In this document: in pieces, positions 53,589 through 63,526 of the stretch
Layout of the letters: each line of letters begins with the position of its first letter
How positions within the stretch are numbered: the first letter of the stretch is position 1
Origin: Ruegeria arenilitoris
Lineage (GTDB): Bacteria; Pseudomonadota; Alphaproteobacteria; Rhodobacterales; Rhodobacteraceae
DNA length: 64,000 bases
Assembly: GCF_013031355.1 (NCBI RefSeq)
Contig: NZ_WPZO01000011.1
Span: forward strand, 81,990-145,989
Reading direction: 5' to 3'
Notes under the pieces: generated by a model
The model's input: the letters and a program-made list of their open reading frames with translations, nothing else
The model's database searches: none
Told to the model about the DNA's origin: nothing
Program-made: the position numbers and the translations under genes

Positions 53589-54619
53589 AACAACAACTCG
53601 GAAACCTGAGCCGCCAAAGCCTTGGTGCTGTAGCGCTCTTCCACCTTGGCGCGGCCGTTCGCGCCAAGTTCGCGTCTTGCACTGCCATCTGAAATCAGAC
53701 GAGACAAGCAAGCTATCCACTCGTCAGGTGACGAAACCAAGTACCCATCCGATTCATGAGTGATCACATCACCATTGGCACCTACGTTACTTGCCACCAC
53801 AGGAATAGATGTGGCCATATACTCAAGCGCCTTGAATGCGCATTTATAGATGTTGAACTTGTTTTCGATGAGCGGGTAGAGTCCAATGTCGAAATCCTCT
53901 ACGGCACGCATCACCGCTTCAGGGTCAGACCAATTCACCTCGTCCACCAGATCGAGCGTCAGTCCGTCGATAGAACCGAAGACATCTGCGAGTTTCGGTT
54001 CACCACAAGCCCCAACGATTTTGAGACGAATGTTGTATTGCGCAGCAAGACTGCGCAACGGTGCTTCAAGGATCGAGGACAGATCCTCGACATAGTGGGC
54101 ACCATTGCCAATCCAACCCAGACAGATTTGTTCGGTGTCACTTGGGCTACGCGTCTTGTACTGAGCCAACCGGATACCTGAGGGGATGAAATGTACAGCC
54201 CCGCCCGCATCTCGGGCCAAAGATTCCAGATTGTGGCTGCCGGCAAAAACCCCGTGTGCCTCACGCATCATGGTGGCTGCATTCCGCTGAGATATTCGGC
54301 TCCCTATTCGAGAAGGGGCATCGTCGATATCAAAGAACACCCGCTTTCCCATGAGTTTGGCCATACGTAAAAGGGCGACATCATAGCGAGAGTACTGTTT
54401 TTGAAAAATCAGAATGTCATGGCGCATCACAACCGGCAATATCCGCAGGTAGTCCTGCCTTAGCTGCGTGTTATGGTAGGAAACATGATGCGTCAGTGCC
54501 TCCAGTTCTTCGCCGATCCAATAGCCTCGTACACGTGAACTGGCCTTATTGCGGTCCCCCAGAAGGATAAATGCAATCCTAAGGCTTTTGAACCCTTGAG
54601 CATAAGCGTTCGTGATCAT
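53585..54619 (-). CDS. Glycosyltransferase family 4-like
   Basis: A 344-residue GT-B protein. The N-terminal half includes RIAFILLGDRNKASSRVRGY and RVFFDIDDAPSRIG. The donor half has LGWIGNGAHYVEDLSSILEA, GLYPLIENKFNIYKCAFKAL and EYMATSIPVVASNVGANGDV, matching the C-terminal GT4 pattern with a Glu in place. It is first in its minus-strand unit, with a 796-bp upstream gap, and its stop overlaps the next GT4 start. Confidence 0.85.
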   Translation of the reverse strand: MITNAYAQGFKSLRIAFILLGDRNKASSRVRGYWIGEELEALTHHVSYHNTQLRQDYLRILPVVMRHDILIFQKQYSRYDVALLRMAKLMGKRVFFDIDDAPSRIGSRISQRNAATMMREAHGVFAGSHNLESLARDAGGAVHFIPSGIRLAQYKTRSPSDTEQICLGWIGNGAHYVEDLSSILEAPLRSLAAQYNIRLKIVGACGEPKLADVFGSIDGLTLDLVDEVNWSDPEAVMRAVEDFDIGLYPLIENKFNIYKCAFKALEYMATSIPVVASNVGANGDVITHESDGYLVSSPDEWIACLSRLISDGSARRELGANGRAKVEERYSTKALAAQVSELLL

Positions 54620-54998
54620 AAAGCCGGAACCTTAACGTTGTCGGCCTTTTCGTATAGCCCAAAGTTTAGTGCTGGCATGGTGTAGATCCTAGAACACCGT
54701 TCTGGCAACGCACAAATATAATCCTCACCATTACACGACAACTAGCACGCCGAATCCTGACCAGATAATCCCGCGAAACGTACTGAAAAATACACTTCGA
54801 ACTCATTTTCTAAAACTGCAAAAATTGACATCAGACGTTCAACAGATAATTCAAATAGGTCTTCTCTAAATATCCTATGGAAGGCGCGTTCGCAATGAAT
54901 CTCGCAAAGACGCTAACATATCCCACTCCCCAAAAAGAAAGCAATTTTAATCAGCATCACATGGAAGCCTTAGATTCTGTATCGCTGAAACACTCGCG

Positions 54999-55290
54999 GC
55001 TACTCCTCAATGTTTGGACCGTTTCCGGCTTAAGTTAAGCAGGCTTTCCGCAACTTCTGATTGGTTTGGGTTTCATCTTTTCTCAGCCAATAGACTGCGG
55101 CTGGAAATTGTCCGCCAAAGGCGGAACGTGTGCGCTCACGGCTATCCATTTCCGACGCCTGGCTTTGCCTCTGATCAGGTTCTCCGGGCATGAAGGTAGA
55201 CACATTCGTATTTCAAGCTTTGCCAGAGGCCTTTCACAAGGATGCTGTCTAGGAACCATCCATTCTCAATCCATCGAGATTTGCACGCCG
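54999..55290 (-). pseudogene. IS3-family transposase C-terminal remnant with element end
   Basis: Minus-strand translation gives NGWFLDSILVKGLWQSLKYE then CVYLHARRT, stop. A second frame reads FGGQFPAAVYWLRKDETQTN, the C-terminal end of IS3-type OrfB (YECVYLHAxETGSE...RPHSALGG...PAAVYW). Stops and frameshifts show it is dead. The element end at 54999-55034 is repeated at 46856-46891. The remaining gap sequence (54620-54998 and 55291-55415) shows no gene. Confidence 0.75.
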
Positions 55291-55415
55291 GATCAGGCCA
55301 AGAGTCAAAGCGCTTACGGACCAGTTTATTCACCGTTTACCAGATAAGCCCGCAGCGGCCCTAAACGGATCAAGTTGCCCAGATCAGGATCGAAGTCTAA
55401 AGAGAGCGCCCACTC

Positions 55416-56393
55416 TCAGGCAATGCCTGCTTTCACAAGGTTTTCAAAATACGCAATCGTCGGGACGAGACCCTCGCGCAGGGGAACCTTTGGTTCCCAG
55501 TTCAGATGCTTTTTGGCCAGCGCAATGTCTGGCTGGCGCTGCTTGGGGTCATCCTGCGGCAATGGTTTGTGCACGATTTTGGACTTTGTACCTGTAAGCT
55601 CAATCACTGTTTGCGCCAGTTCCAGCATGGAGAACTCGCCCGGGTTGCCAGTGTTGATGGGCCCCGTTACATCGTCCGATGTCTCCATCAGGCGAATGAA
55701 GGCTTCAACCAATTCATCGCAATAGCAAAATGAGCGGGTCTGTTGACCGTCACCGAAAATGGTGATGTCCTCGTTCTTAAGTGCTTGCATGATAAAATTA
55801 GAAACCACGCGCCCGTCATGGGGATGCATGCGCGGCCCATAGGTATTGAAAATCCGGGCCACCTTGATCCGCAGCTTGTGCTGACGATGGTAGTCGAAAA
55901 ACAGGGTCTCGGCGCAGCGCTTACCCTCATCATAGCACGAGCGCATACCGATGGGGTTCACGTTGCCCCAGTAGGTTTCGGGTTGGGGGTGGATGTCAGG
56001 ATCTCCATAAACCTCCGATGTAGATGCCTGCATGATCTTGGCATCCAGACGCTTGGCGAGGCCCAGCATGTTGATCGCACCATGTACGGACGTCTTGGTC
56101 GTTTGTACCGGGTCGTGCTGGTAATGGATGGGCGATGCAGGGCAGGCTAGATTGTAAATCTCATCCACTTCCACATAGAGGGGGAAGGTAACATCATGGC
56201 GCATCAACTCGAAATTGGGCGCGTCTAACAGGTGGCTAACGTTACCGCGCCGACCGGTGAAGTAGTTGTCGATGCAGAGGACATCATGCCCCGCTTCGAC
56301 CAGACGATCGCATAGGTGACTGCCCAGGAACCCTGCCCCTCCAGTAACCAGAACGCGCTTGGATGTCGGGTTGATGATATCTGTGTCATTCAT
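55416..56393 (-). CDS. UDP-glucuronate decarboxylase (UDP-xylose synthase)
   Basis: A 325-residue short-chain dehydrogenase-type sugar nucleotide enzyme. The NAD-binding motif [10 protein letters not shown] (18-27) and catalytic Tyr154 and Lys158 in YDEGKR are present. [35 protein letters not shown] and [13 protein letters not shown] are characteristic of UXS rather than of UDP-glucose 4-epimerases. It converts UDP-glucuronate to UDP-xylose. This strongly suggests xylose, or a sugar made from UDP-xylose, in the polysaccharide. It stands alone between IS scar DNA and a GT4 gene. Confidence 0.93.
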   Translation of the reverse strand: MNDTDIINPTSKRVLVTGGAGFLGSHLCDRLVEAGHDVLCIDNYFTGRRGNVSHLLDAPNFELMRHDVTFPLYVEVDEIYNLACPASPIHYQHDPVQTTKTSVHGAINMLGLAKRLDAKIMQASTSEVYGDPDIHPQPETYWGNVNPIGMRSCYDEGKRCAETLFFDYHRQHKLRIKVARIFNTYGPRMHPHDGRVVSNFIMQALKNEDITIFGDGQQTRSFCYCDELVEAFIRLMETSDDVTGPINTGNPGEFSMLELAQTVIELTGTKSKIVHKPLPQDDPKQRQPDIALAKKHLNWEPKVPLREGLVPTIAYFENLVKAGIA

Positions 56394-56595
56394 GCACTAG
56401 ACCTCTGAAATTTATGAAGCTTAATCTAAACACAACTTCTCACCTGGTCACTCCGACGTTTGTTAGATGTGCAAAAAAATCTTCGCTTATGATGTGCGTA
56501 TCAGCCTACTTGCATCAGCGCATTTAACTCAACGCGTCCGACTTCTTCATACAGCGCAAAACATACAGCAGACGTCGATTTTGATTTTCTGCCTT

Positions 56596-57621
56596 CTAAA
56601 CAGAAGATTCCAAAAAATCTTTTGCAATTTTTCTCCACCGATAATCAGAAATGTTATCAGGTACACATTTCGCAAGTTCCAGCGTGTGCGCGATTTTATT
56701 TTTTACTTCAGAGGTATCCTCAAAATCCACAAGTGTTCCGTGCAGAGAAGCTGCCAATGTTTGAAAGATATCGATGTCATTCGCGACAACTGGTAAGCCG
56801 CGTGATCGCGCTTCGACAAATGGAATTCCAAACCCCTCAAGTTTGGATGGGAACACAAAAACGCGCGACGCGTCATAGACTTCGATCAGCTCGTTGTCTG
56901 AGAGTTTCGACAAGAAACTACACTGAATATTATTCTCGGAAGCGTAATCGATACAGCTTTCTAAGGTCCCCATGTCAGACCCAACGAACGCAATCCGCCA
57001 ATTGGAGCCAACACAGGCCTTTAATAAGCCAAGATGGTTCTTATGAGGTGCAAAGTTCGAAACATAAAGGAGATCATACTCCGGCTCCTTTTTTGGAAGC
57101 TCGCGAAACCATTCTTCAGATAAACCGTTTCTCGATACAACAATCTTCTTTGGATCAAGCTCAAGGACATCTGAGAGCCTCTTCTTTTCAGGCTCTGAAA
57201 CAGTGATGACTTGGTGGCAGATACGGCTTGAAATCTTGTGAACAATTAAAGTGAGGTTTCTCCCCCTCCGTCCAACATCAGTCGCGAACTTTGCATCGTG
57301 AATTACGTGAAGTATTTTGTTGGCATTGATTGGCAAGGGAGCGATGGGGTATTCGGACACAATATAGGCATTACGAAAACGCTTTAGCAGATACATAAGC
57401 TTAATGTATTTGAACACACGTGAAATTGGTCTTCCCTCAGCATTGAAGGGTATGTAAGCCGTTGAATTGTCAATGAGCCAGGGCGAAAGCACAACGACAC
57501 GCGCAAGACCCTCGTTTTGTAGAGCTTTGCACAGTTCGGTTGTCCGGCGTCGTGCCCCTGACATGGCATTCCCGTGCCGGTAAGGACTCACAAACACAAA
57601 GTTCGGAAGGTCATCGTTCAT
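56596..57621 (-). CDS. Glycosyltransferase family 4
   Basis: A 341-residue GT4 enzyme with LLYVSNFAPHKNHLGLLKAC, VFVFPSKLEGFGIPFVEARS and GLPVVANDIDIFQTLAASLH in the C-terminal donor domain, including the E-x7-E pattern. The N-terminal half opens FVFVSPYRHGNAMSGARRRT. Flanking gaps of about 200 bp suggest its own transcription unit. The gene is noticeably more AT-rich than the catabolic genes. Sugar specificity unknown. Confidence 0.88.
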   Translation of the reverse strand: MNDDLPNFVFVSPYRHGNAMSGARRRTTELCKALQNEGLARVVVLSPWLIDNSTAYIPFNAEGRPISRVFKYIKLMYLLKRFRNAYIVSEYPIAPLPINANKILHVIHDAKFATDVGRRGRNLTLIVHKISSRICHQVITVSEPEKKRLSDVLELDPKKIVVSRNGLSEEWFRELPKKEPEYDLLYVSNFAPHKNHLGLLKACVGSNWRIAFVGSDMGTLESCIDYASENNIQCSFLSKLSDNELIEVYDASRVFVFPSKLEGFGIPFVEARSRGLPVVANDIDIFQTLAASLHGTLVDFEDTSEVKNKIAHTLELAKCVPDNISDYRWRKIAKDFLESSV

Positions 57622-57852
57622 GTCGTAGTTACCTTGGGCCGCACATTGGGAAATGAAATTACGAATGCCTTACACTGATCCGAATTTTCCCGAAAAGCTA
57701 GGCGATCGAGAAAAGTACTATCTGATATAGCAAGTGAACACGCGGTTTTCGGCTCAGATGTGTTGGTAGTCAACGAGCGCCCGGAACTGGATAGTGCATC
57801 CAAACATAGCGGCGGACCACTTCAGTGGGGGAGGGTCACTAATACTGCGCTT

Positions 57853-58659
57853 CTAGCGCAGATTCCAAATCGGCATTGCCTCATACTGCGCGCGGCTGTC
57901 GGCTAGCAATTCCTCTAGCCGTTTCTCAATCCGTGGATCGGGAGGTGGTGCTGTGCGATAGACAAACCAACTAAGTGGCTTCAGCGCGCGACGCACTGCT
58001 CCCAGTCCAATCCGGTCCAGATCGCGCATCGCCTTCTTCGCTACTCGAACAAAACGTGGGCTTATTGAAGTTCGAGCATAGTTTGACCGCGTCTCGCGTA
58101 TCGAGTCTGAAGGCAGCGGTATGCCGCAGACCTCGGCTGTTTTTGCCAATGCATCTGCATCGAATTCACCATTAGCGTTTTGGCGCATCACGATGGTACG
58201 CCCTGGGAAAGTGGTGGCCCAAAGATCTATGTATTCATTGAAATGAGATGTGGCGAGCATAGTCTTGACATGCTTGTTGCTTTCGAAACGCCCCGTGTTG
58301 AACTCGTCTGACACTGTTATGAACCCGACGCGCTCGATATGGGATAGGACAGACAGGCAGCGCTTGACTGGGTCGCGCAACGTTATGACGATCCAAGCCT
58401 CTGGGAAAAGCGCTTTAAGATTACGTCGCGCTGTTTCATTGCTGAAGTAAGAGGGTGACACCTCGACGAACGGCTCTGTGGGATCAAGATTGTAGCGAGT
58501 TTGGTAATCTGTAAGGTCAATAGTGTCTTGCTCAAAAAAAAACGTCTCTTTGATTGTCAGTGGCGTGCGGACGCCTGATGCTCGGAGTACGTCGTATATC
58601 GTCGTAGTTCCGGTTTTGCGTGGGCCGATAAAAAATATATGGCGGTCAAGCTCTGACAT
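57853..58659 (-). CDS. Sulfotransferase family protein (3)
   Basis: A 268-residue sulfotransferase started at ATG 58659 (MSELDRHIFFIGPRKTGTTT); a start at 58689 would add ten residues. The PAPS loop GPRKTGTTTIYDVL and the 3'-phosphate segment VITLRDPVKRCLSVLSHIE are clear, and EVSPSYFSNETARRNL lies between them. A heparan-type sulfotransferase fold is likely. It is one of five in this region and presumably modifies the same polysaccharide. Confidence 0.85.
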   Translation of the reverse strand: MSELDRHIFFIGPRKTGTTTIYDVLRASGVRTPLTIKETFFFEQDTIDLTDYQTRYNLDPTEPFVEVSPSYFSNETARRNLKALFPEAWIVITLRDPVKRCLSVLSHIERVGFITVSDEFNTGRFESNKHVKTMLATSHFNEYIDLWATTFPGRTIVMRQNANGEFDADALAKTAEVCGIPLPSDSIRETRSNYARTSISPRFVRVAKKAMRDLDRIGLGAVRRALKPLSWFVYRTAPPPDPRIEKRLEELLADSRAQYEAMPIWNLR

Positions 58660-58933
58660 CATAATTTCCAAGAAGTGCATATTGCGCATAGGGTCCCAAT
58701 GTGGTTCGGGGAATTGCTGAGCATTGTCTGTTCTTTTTTCAAGGTATTTAGTATCTTAATAGAGATTTTACTTTTACAGTTGAAGCTTCTGAACTTCAAA
58801 AAGTGACACAGCTTCATAGTTTTATTATCCACCATTTTTGACCTGGCAACCATCATACTTATGGCAATGTACAGTCTTTCTGGAAAATTTGAGCTAAAAA
58901 GCTTCCTTTGAAACACGACTTGATATCCATTGT

Positions 58934-59197
58934 TTATGAAAACTCTAAATGCGTATAGAGCCTGATGCGGTAGCCATAAGAGGTCACCTCAGGTCGAAAA
59001 GCTTTGTCCCGGAAGGCACCCGCATCCGCACCAATATCGTGATCGGGAACTAGGAGCAGATCGATGGCTTCGGTCCGATGGATACCTCCTCCATCCGGCG
59101 CAATCATGGGCTCGACGAGCGGCTCCTGTGGTGCGAGATCAAACTCGCAGACTAAGTATTCACGGCCATCGTTAATCAGGAGGTGCTGTCCCCTCAT
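58934..59197 (-). CDS. Small hypothetical protein or fragment
   Basis: An 87-codon frame (MRGQHLLINDGREYLVCEFD ... GADAGAFRDKAFRPEVTSYG) with coding-like, GC-richer composition than its surroundings. The frame stays open 13 codons further upstream without a start. I do not recognise a family; it may be a piece of a longer lost gene. It lies in an 874-bp interval (58660-59533) whose remainder is AT-rich on the sulfotransferase side and shows no other gene. Confidence 0.35.
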   Translation of the reverse strand: MRGQHLLINDGREYLVCEFDLAPQEPLVEPMIAPDGGGIHRTEAIDLLLVPDHDIGADAGAFRDKAFRPEVTSYGYRIRLYTHLEFS

Positions 59198-59533
59198 CGC
59201 GACTATTTCCGGCTGTGCCGCCCCTGGATTCAGTTACCTATAAGGCCGCGCATCTGGCCGCCCCAGGTTGAGATACCTATGCGGTGAAAGCAGAATGGTG
59301 TGACTAGATCGTTGAACCGCTGCGGTATGCGAATAAGGACTTCGTCGGGTTTTGCTGGAAATGAGCGGAGCAAGGGTAAGCCAAGGCTGTCTGGCCTTTA
59401 TATAAATGAGACATTCAATTCATACGCGCACCATCATTTCTGATGACACAAGTCCAGTCAAAGAAATTTTACGTCTTTTGGTGATATATGTGGTATCGAA
59501 TTTAAATGGTAGTGATATAAACGACTGGGTTGT

Positions 59534-60475
59534 ATGTCTAATACTGCTCTTGTTTCAACAAAACCTAGCTTTATGACACCTACATTTCCCATGTTACCCT
59601 GGCCAGAGACAGTAGAGCGCGTAGTAATATGCATCGGTACTACGAAAGCTGCCACCACGCTACTTTATCGATTGCTAGAGGCAGACGAACGGGTACATGT
59701 ATCCCACACTAAAGAGGTGCACTATTGGGATCTTGTGCGGGGCTCAGGTGTGCGATCAATATGGGTCGGTCGGGCACGAAAGACGGCTATGAAGCAAGTC
59801 GCTGCCCTGCTCCTGCGGCCTGTGCGCCGCACCAGTGTAACGGCGTTTGACCTGCGCCAGTCGCTACGGCTCTGGAATTTACGGCAACGAGATGAAAATA
59901 GCGTAGATATTTATGCTGCTTATCTGTCGGCGGGCCATGCTGGACAAGCGGTGATCTTTGAATCAACACCGGACTATGAAGCTTGTACGCCAGATCTCTT
60001 AGCGCGCATGGCGGCAGTGCATTCAGATACAAGGCTTGTCTTAATGATGCGTGATCCCGTAGACCGGCTTTGGTCTGATGTGCGGCATCGTTTTCGAAAG
60101 GAACTTAAGGAAGGCACTGTTACCCGCAATCAAGTATTAGAAGCGTTTCGGAATAGTTTCATTGACACAAGCAGCAACGGCTATCGCAAATCAAATTACG
60201 CAGCAATACTCGGTCGTTGCGATGCTGCTGGGGTGACAGATCAGTTGACCTGCATATTCTACGAAACGCTGACGACTGACACAGAGCTTGCGCAGCTCGA
60301 ACATGCGTTTGGGTTTCCGTTGGAGATAAACTTATCAAAACGTGTGAATGTGGGGGTCGATGTCGCCGCCACGGATGCTTTGGTTGCAGAGGCTACAAAA
60401 GCACTTTCTCCGGTTTATGAGGCAGTACGAAAACGCTTTGGAGACCGCGTTCCTGCGAGTTGGCGAGTACCTTAG
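59534..60475 (+). CDS. Sulfotransferase family protein (4)
   Basis: A 313-residue sulfotransferase. The PAPS loop reads VVICIGTTKAATTLLYRLLE and the 3'-phosphate segment LVLMMRDPVDRLWSDVRHRF, followed by KSNYAAILGRCDAAG, typical of the heparan/N-sulfotransferase-like group. FESTPDYEACTPDLLARMA is the substrate-side segment. It is on the plus strand, opposite to sulfotransferase 3, with independent promoter sequence between. The acceptor is presumably a sugar. Confidence 0.85.
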   Translation: MSNTALVSTKPSFMTPTFPMLPWPETVERVVICIGTTKAATTLLYRLLEADERVHVSHTKEVHYWDLVRGSGVRSIWVGRARKTAMKQVAALLLRPVRRTSVTAFDLRQSLRLWNLRQRDENSVDIYAAYLSAGHAGQAVIFESTPDYEACTPDLLARMAAVHSDTRLVLMMRDPVDRLWSDVRHRFRKELKEGTVTRNQVLEAFRNSFIDTSSNGYRKSNYAAILGRCDAAGVTDQLTCIFYETLTTDTELAQLEHAFGFPLEINLSKRVNVGVDVAATDALVAEATKALSPVYEAVRKRFGDRVPASWRVP

Positions 60476-60760
60476 AGCTGGCAATACAGCACTCTCATGG
60501 GCGTTTTTGGTTTTTCCAACACGATAGGACTACCCCACTGGTTCGGGATGGTCAAAGTCTGTAGCCTGTACAGGCGCTCTGGAGACGGCTGGCCGAACCG
60601 ACTGTTATCATGCTCTCATCCGTGGGTTTGCACCGCCTGACCATATTCGACGTGGGATTGCCTCTCTCTAAGATCGGATATTTGTCCTTCCGTCCGCCGA
60701 GGATTTCCCCATCACTGACCGCCATCTCCAGCGACTGCACAGGTAGGCTGAGTGGGTGGA

Positions 60761-60949
60761 TCAGATTGCCCCCGGTGTCTTCCGTGCAATAGAGATCGAG
60801 CTAAGAAGCTTATTGAGCTTCGGCCAAGATTGAGAGGCGCCAGAGAGCTTTTCGATGATAACTTTCACACATCTGGCTACCTTCAGCGCATCAAGTTGAC
60901 GATTAGTGTTCTGATCGGCCGCTGAGACACGCGCATATCCGATTTTCAT
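60761..60949 (-). pseudogene. Truncated serine recombinase (resolvase)
   Basis: The frame starts MKIGYARVSAADQNTNRQLD with the catalytic Ser in YARVS, and continues to IIEKLSGAS, then drifts and stops after 62 codons. The rest of the catalytic domain and the DNA-binding helix-turn-helix are missing. Resolvases of this type come from transposons or plasmid resolution systems. It sits in a 638-bp gap (60476-61113) with a minus-strand open frame at 60552-60740 that I cannot assign. Confidence 0.7.
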
Positions 60950-61113
60950 GTAAATATTTTGCGACAAGGTTTTGGGACGGCCAAGCCCTTGAGAGCATTG
61001 CACCCTAAAAATTATATCAAAAACCTTCGTATGCCAGGAAAAGTGGGTTAAGTGATCTTTGCTAAAAAACCTATCAGTGTAGCAATGTGAACTGGAAAAG
61101 GCGTGACTGGGAT

Positions 61114-61935
61114 ATGAACTTGAAGAATGCAGTAAGACCTTTTGTGCCGCCGATCATCTGGTCAGCGCTTTCGCGCCTAAAGACGCAGTCCCGTAGCACG
61201 GGGCCCAAGAGAAGCCTTGCAAGCATCGTCGCGGGCGAACAATTCAAGATTCCGTTCAGCAAAGTGACGCAGGACGACCGCGGGATATACTTCGTGCCAA
61301 AATATGCCGAGCACCGTCCTGCAAGCCGCGCTATTCTGGTTGGGGAAGTTTATGAACCTGACACACACAATCTGATCGACAAAATCATGCAGCGAAAGGG
61401 AGGTAGCATGATCCATGCAGGCACGTTTTTTGGAGATATGCTACCGACATTTGCCCGCTCATGTCCCTCAACCGTGTACGCCTTCGAGCCCGTCCTTGAG
61501 AATTATGTTTTGGCAAAGCTATGCGTCGAAGCAAACGCATTAGAAAATGTGTTTATTCAGAATGCAGGTCTGAGCGATCGCACGGGCATTGCTCATATTG
61601 ATACCGGAAGTGAAGTAGGTGAGCATCGCGGTGGGGGTTCGACACTGAGCGATGAGGGGCAGCTTGTGGGGCTAGTGACAATTGACAGTCTTAATCTTCA
61701 AGACGTTGTTGTCATCCAGCTTGATGTAGAAGGCCATGAACTATCGGCGCTTAAGGGCGCACGCGCCACCATCGAACGTAATGCACCAATCATTCTGATC
61801 GAGGACAATCGACGTACCTGCAATACTTTTCTTGACGAAATGGGCTATAGGCACGTTCGGACAATCCCAGGACTCTTTGTCTGGACAAAGCCCACCGATG
61901 ATAATCTCATTGATGAGATTATCCCTTCAAAGTAA
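61114..61935 (+). CDS. FkbM-family methyltransferase
   Basis: A 273-residue SAM-dependent methyltransferase started at ATG 61114. The motif I region is GGSMIHAGTFFGDMLPTFAR; TVYAFEPVLENYVLAKLCVE is the acidic motif II; VVVIQLDVEGHELSALKGAR is the FkbM hallmark with D-x-E-G. FkbM enzymes O-methylate sugars or polyketides; in a polysaccharide locus a sugar O-methyltransferase is likely. A long palindrome overlaps its last codons. Confidence 0.88.
   Translation: MNLKNAVRPFVPPIIWSALSRLKTQSRSTGPKRSLASIVAGEQFKIPFSKVTQDDRGIYFVPKYAEHRPASRAILVGEVYEPDTHNLIDKIMQRKGGSMIHAGTFFGDMLPTFARSCPSTVYAFEPVLENYVLAKLCVEANALENVFIQNAGLSDRTGIAHIDTGSEVGEHRGGGSTLSDEGQLVGLVTIDSLNLQDVVVIQLDVEGHELSALKGARATIERNAPIILIEDNRRTCNTFLDEMGYRHVRTIPGLFVWTKPTDDNLIDEIIPSK
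61900..61923. repeat. Palindrome at the 3' end of the FkbM gene
   Basis: GATAATCTCAT (61900-61910) and ATGAGATTATC (61913-61923) are perfectly complementary with a 2-bp spacer, overlapping codons for DDNLIDEII near the stop. There is no following T-run. The gap 61936-62244 behind it holds no gene I can see. Confidence 0.6.
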
Positions 61936-62244
61936 ATGACATTGAAGTTAGCGACACGTCGCGCGGAGTTATGATATGCGGCCGAACCATTCGTCGGCGT
62001 GGCGGCTCGGAAAAAGTCTTCAGGGCTACTGAGGTCGCGCTGCCGCTAAAACCGCCCGCTGATTGGAGCAGCAGTCATGGTCAGAGTTGATAGCGGTCAA
62101 TTGAAGTGTAGCATTTTTAAAAATAGACTCCAGCTTTCCGACTCGTCTTTACTCTTTGACAGTTCAGAAGTTGCAAAAACTTCCCTTTGAGAAAGTTATC
62201 TAATCAGGCCTAAGATCTCCAATCTTGAAGGACATCAAGCGGGC

Positions 62245-62859
62245 TCAATTGGTTCGGTTAGCATGAGGAAACTCAGGTAACTGCGACGTATCGAGCCCCA
62301 GAAAAGCGGCGATCTTGACGGCGACCTGAGAGTCTTTGGTTACATCGACTTCTAGCAGTTTTCGGTCATAGCGTTGTGCCAGCGCACGGCAGTTTTCATT
62401 GTGGGCAAGCAGCAAAGTGTTTTTAATGTGTTCTGCCTCATCGTCCGAGGGCACAGGGCGTCCCCGTTTGGCGCGGAACCGCTGTAGCGAACTAAACCAT
62501 TCATCAGAGTCACGCAGGGTCAGTATGAAGCGCGAATCTTGGTCTATCTGCATTAAGCGTTCAATTACGTCAGGTCGATTCCAGGGTACGTCGTCAAAAG
62601 AATTAAAACGTTTTGTCAACCACATGAGATAGCTGTGGCGCTGCAAAGACCACTGCTGCTTTACATGTTCGTTGATTGTCAAATGACGTAGGCCCAGCGA
62701 CTTAAGGAATAGATTAACCGAAGTGGTGCCGGTTTTGTTCATGCCAATTACAAAAACATTGTCAAAATCAAAGTTTGGGCGCGGTGGCAAAAGGCGGAAC
62801 AGGTATGAATATCGGCGAAATCTATTTTTGTACAAGGGGTTCACCCCACTATGGAACAT
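62245..62859 (-). CDS. Sulfotransferase family protein (5), short
   Basis: A 204-residue protein with the PAPS loop VFVIGMNKTGTTSVNLFLKS and the 3'-phosphate segment FILTLRDSDEWFSSLQRF. It is shorter than the other four and closest in pattern to sulfotransferase 1 (47275-48075; both have xNKTGTT and TLRDxxxWxxSL). It is complete with a C-terminal DVTKDSQVAVKIAAFLGLD. It may modify a sugar in the same polysaccharide. Confidence 0.82.
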   Translation of the reverse strand: MFHSGVNPLYKNRFRRYSYLFRLLPPRPNFDFDNVFVIGMNKTGTTSVNLFLKSLGLRHLTINEHVKQQWSLQRHSYLMWLTKRFNSFDDVPWNRPDVIERLMQIDQDSRFILTLRDSDEWFSSLQRFRAKRGRPVPSDDEAEHIKNTLLLAHNENCRALAQRYDRKLLEVDVTKDSQVAVKIAAFLGLDTSQLPEFPHANRTN

Positions 62860-63526
62860 GTCGAAAGCCCCTTCTCCTGCACATATTGCGGTTGAGCATT
62901 ATATTTTATGTTGCAGGGGCACAAGACACGACACGAATGCACTCGACGTACTCGCAGCTCATTTTCAGAGAAATTATTGTGATACCGCTATGTATGTAAA
63001 GCTCAGTGTCAGAAATTGAATTTTCTGAATTCGAAACTTATGGGTTTTCGAATTGCTCAGCAAATTATCGCCAGTGGCATAACTGTGAATTACCAGGCAT
63101 ATGCGCGGGATTCATCCTACCGATAAGCAGGATTTCTCCTGTTTTCACCTCATCTGTGTTGGGTGAGTTGTTCTATCTGAGGCCAATATTTATGCATATG
63201 CTTGACGGTAAAAAGCTAAAGTTTCGCACATCAAGGGTCACTAAGAGCCCGCACTGTGTATTTGGGCAGACACTAGAGGGCAGACGTGACAGAAATTGCA
63301 GAGCCAACAGCAACGCCTGAACTGCGTGTAAATGTTTGCGCGATCTTAGAACGAGTTCTCCTGTTTAGAAGCCGTGTCGGACGGCATCAAGAACCTTCGC
63401 TCTACTTCAAGAGGGCGGAATTCTCTTGTTCTCACATACATGACCATCAATGGGCTCCACCACGGATCATGCGAGATGCCTTGGCGTCGCATGATCGCTG
63501 CCCTCAAATGTAGATAGGCTACTAAA
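62860..63526. other. AT-rich divergent intergenic region
   Basis: 667 bp between sulfotransferase 5 and the divergent beta-helix gene. No credible gene was found. It contains an inverted repeat AATTCGAAA/TTTCGAATT (63028-63036 and 63046-63054), which may be a regulatory site or hairpin. Promoters for both flanking genes must lie here. Confidence 0.4.

Noticed and set aside
60552..60740. Small minus-strand frame next to the resolvase remnant
   Set aside because: No start context, no recognisable motif, and it lies in eroded mobile-element DNA.
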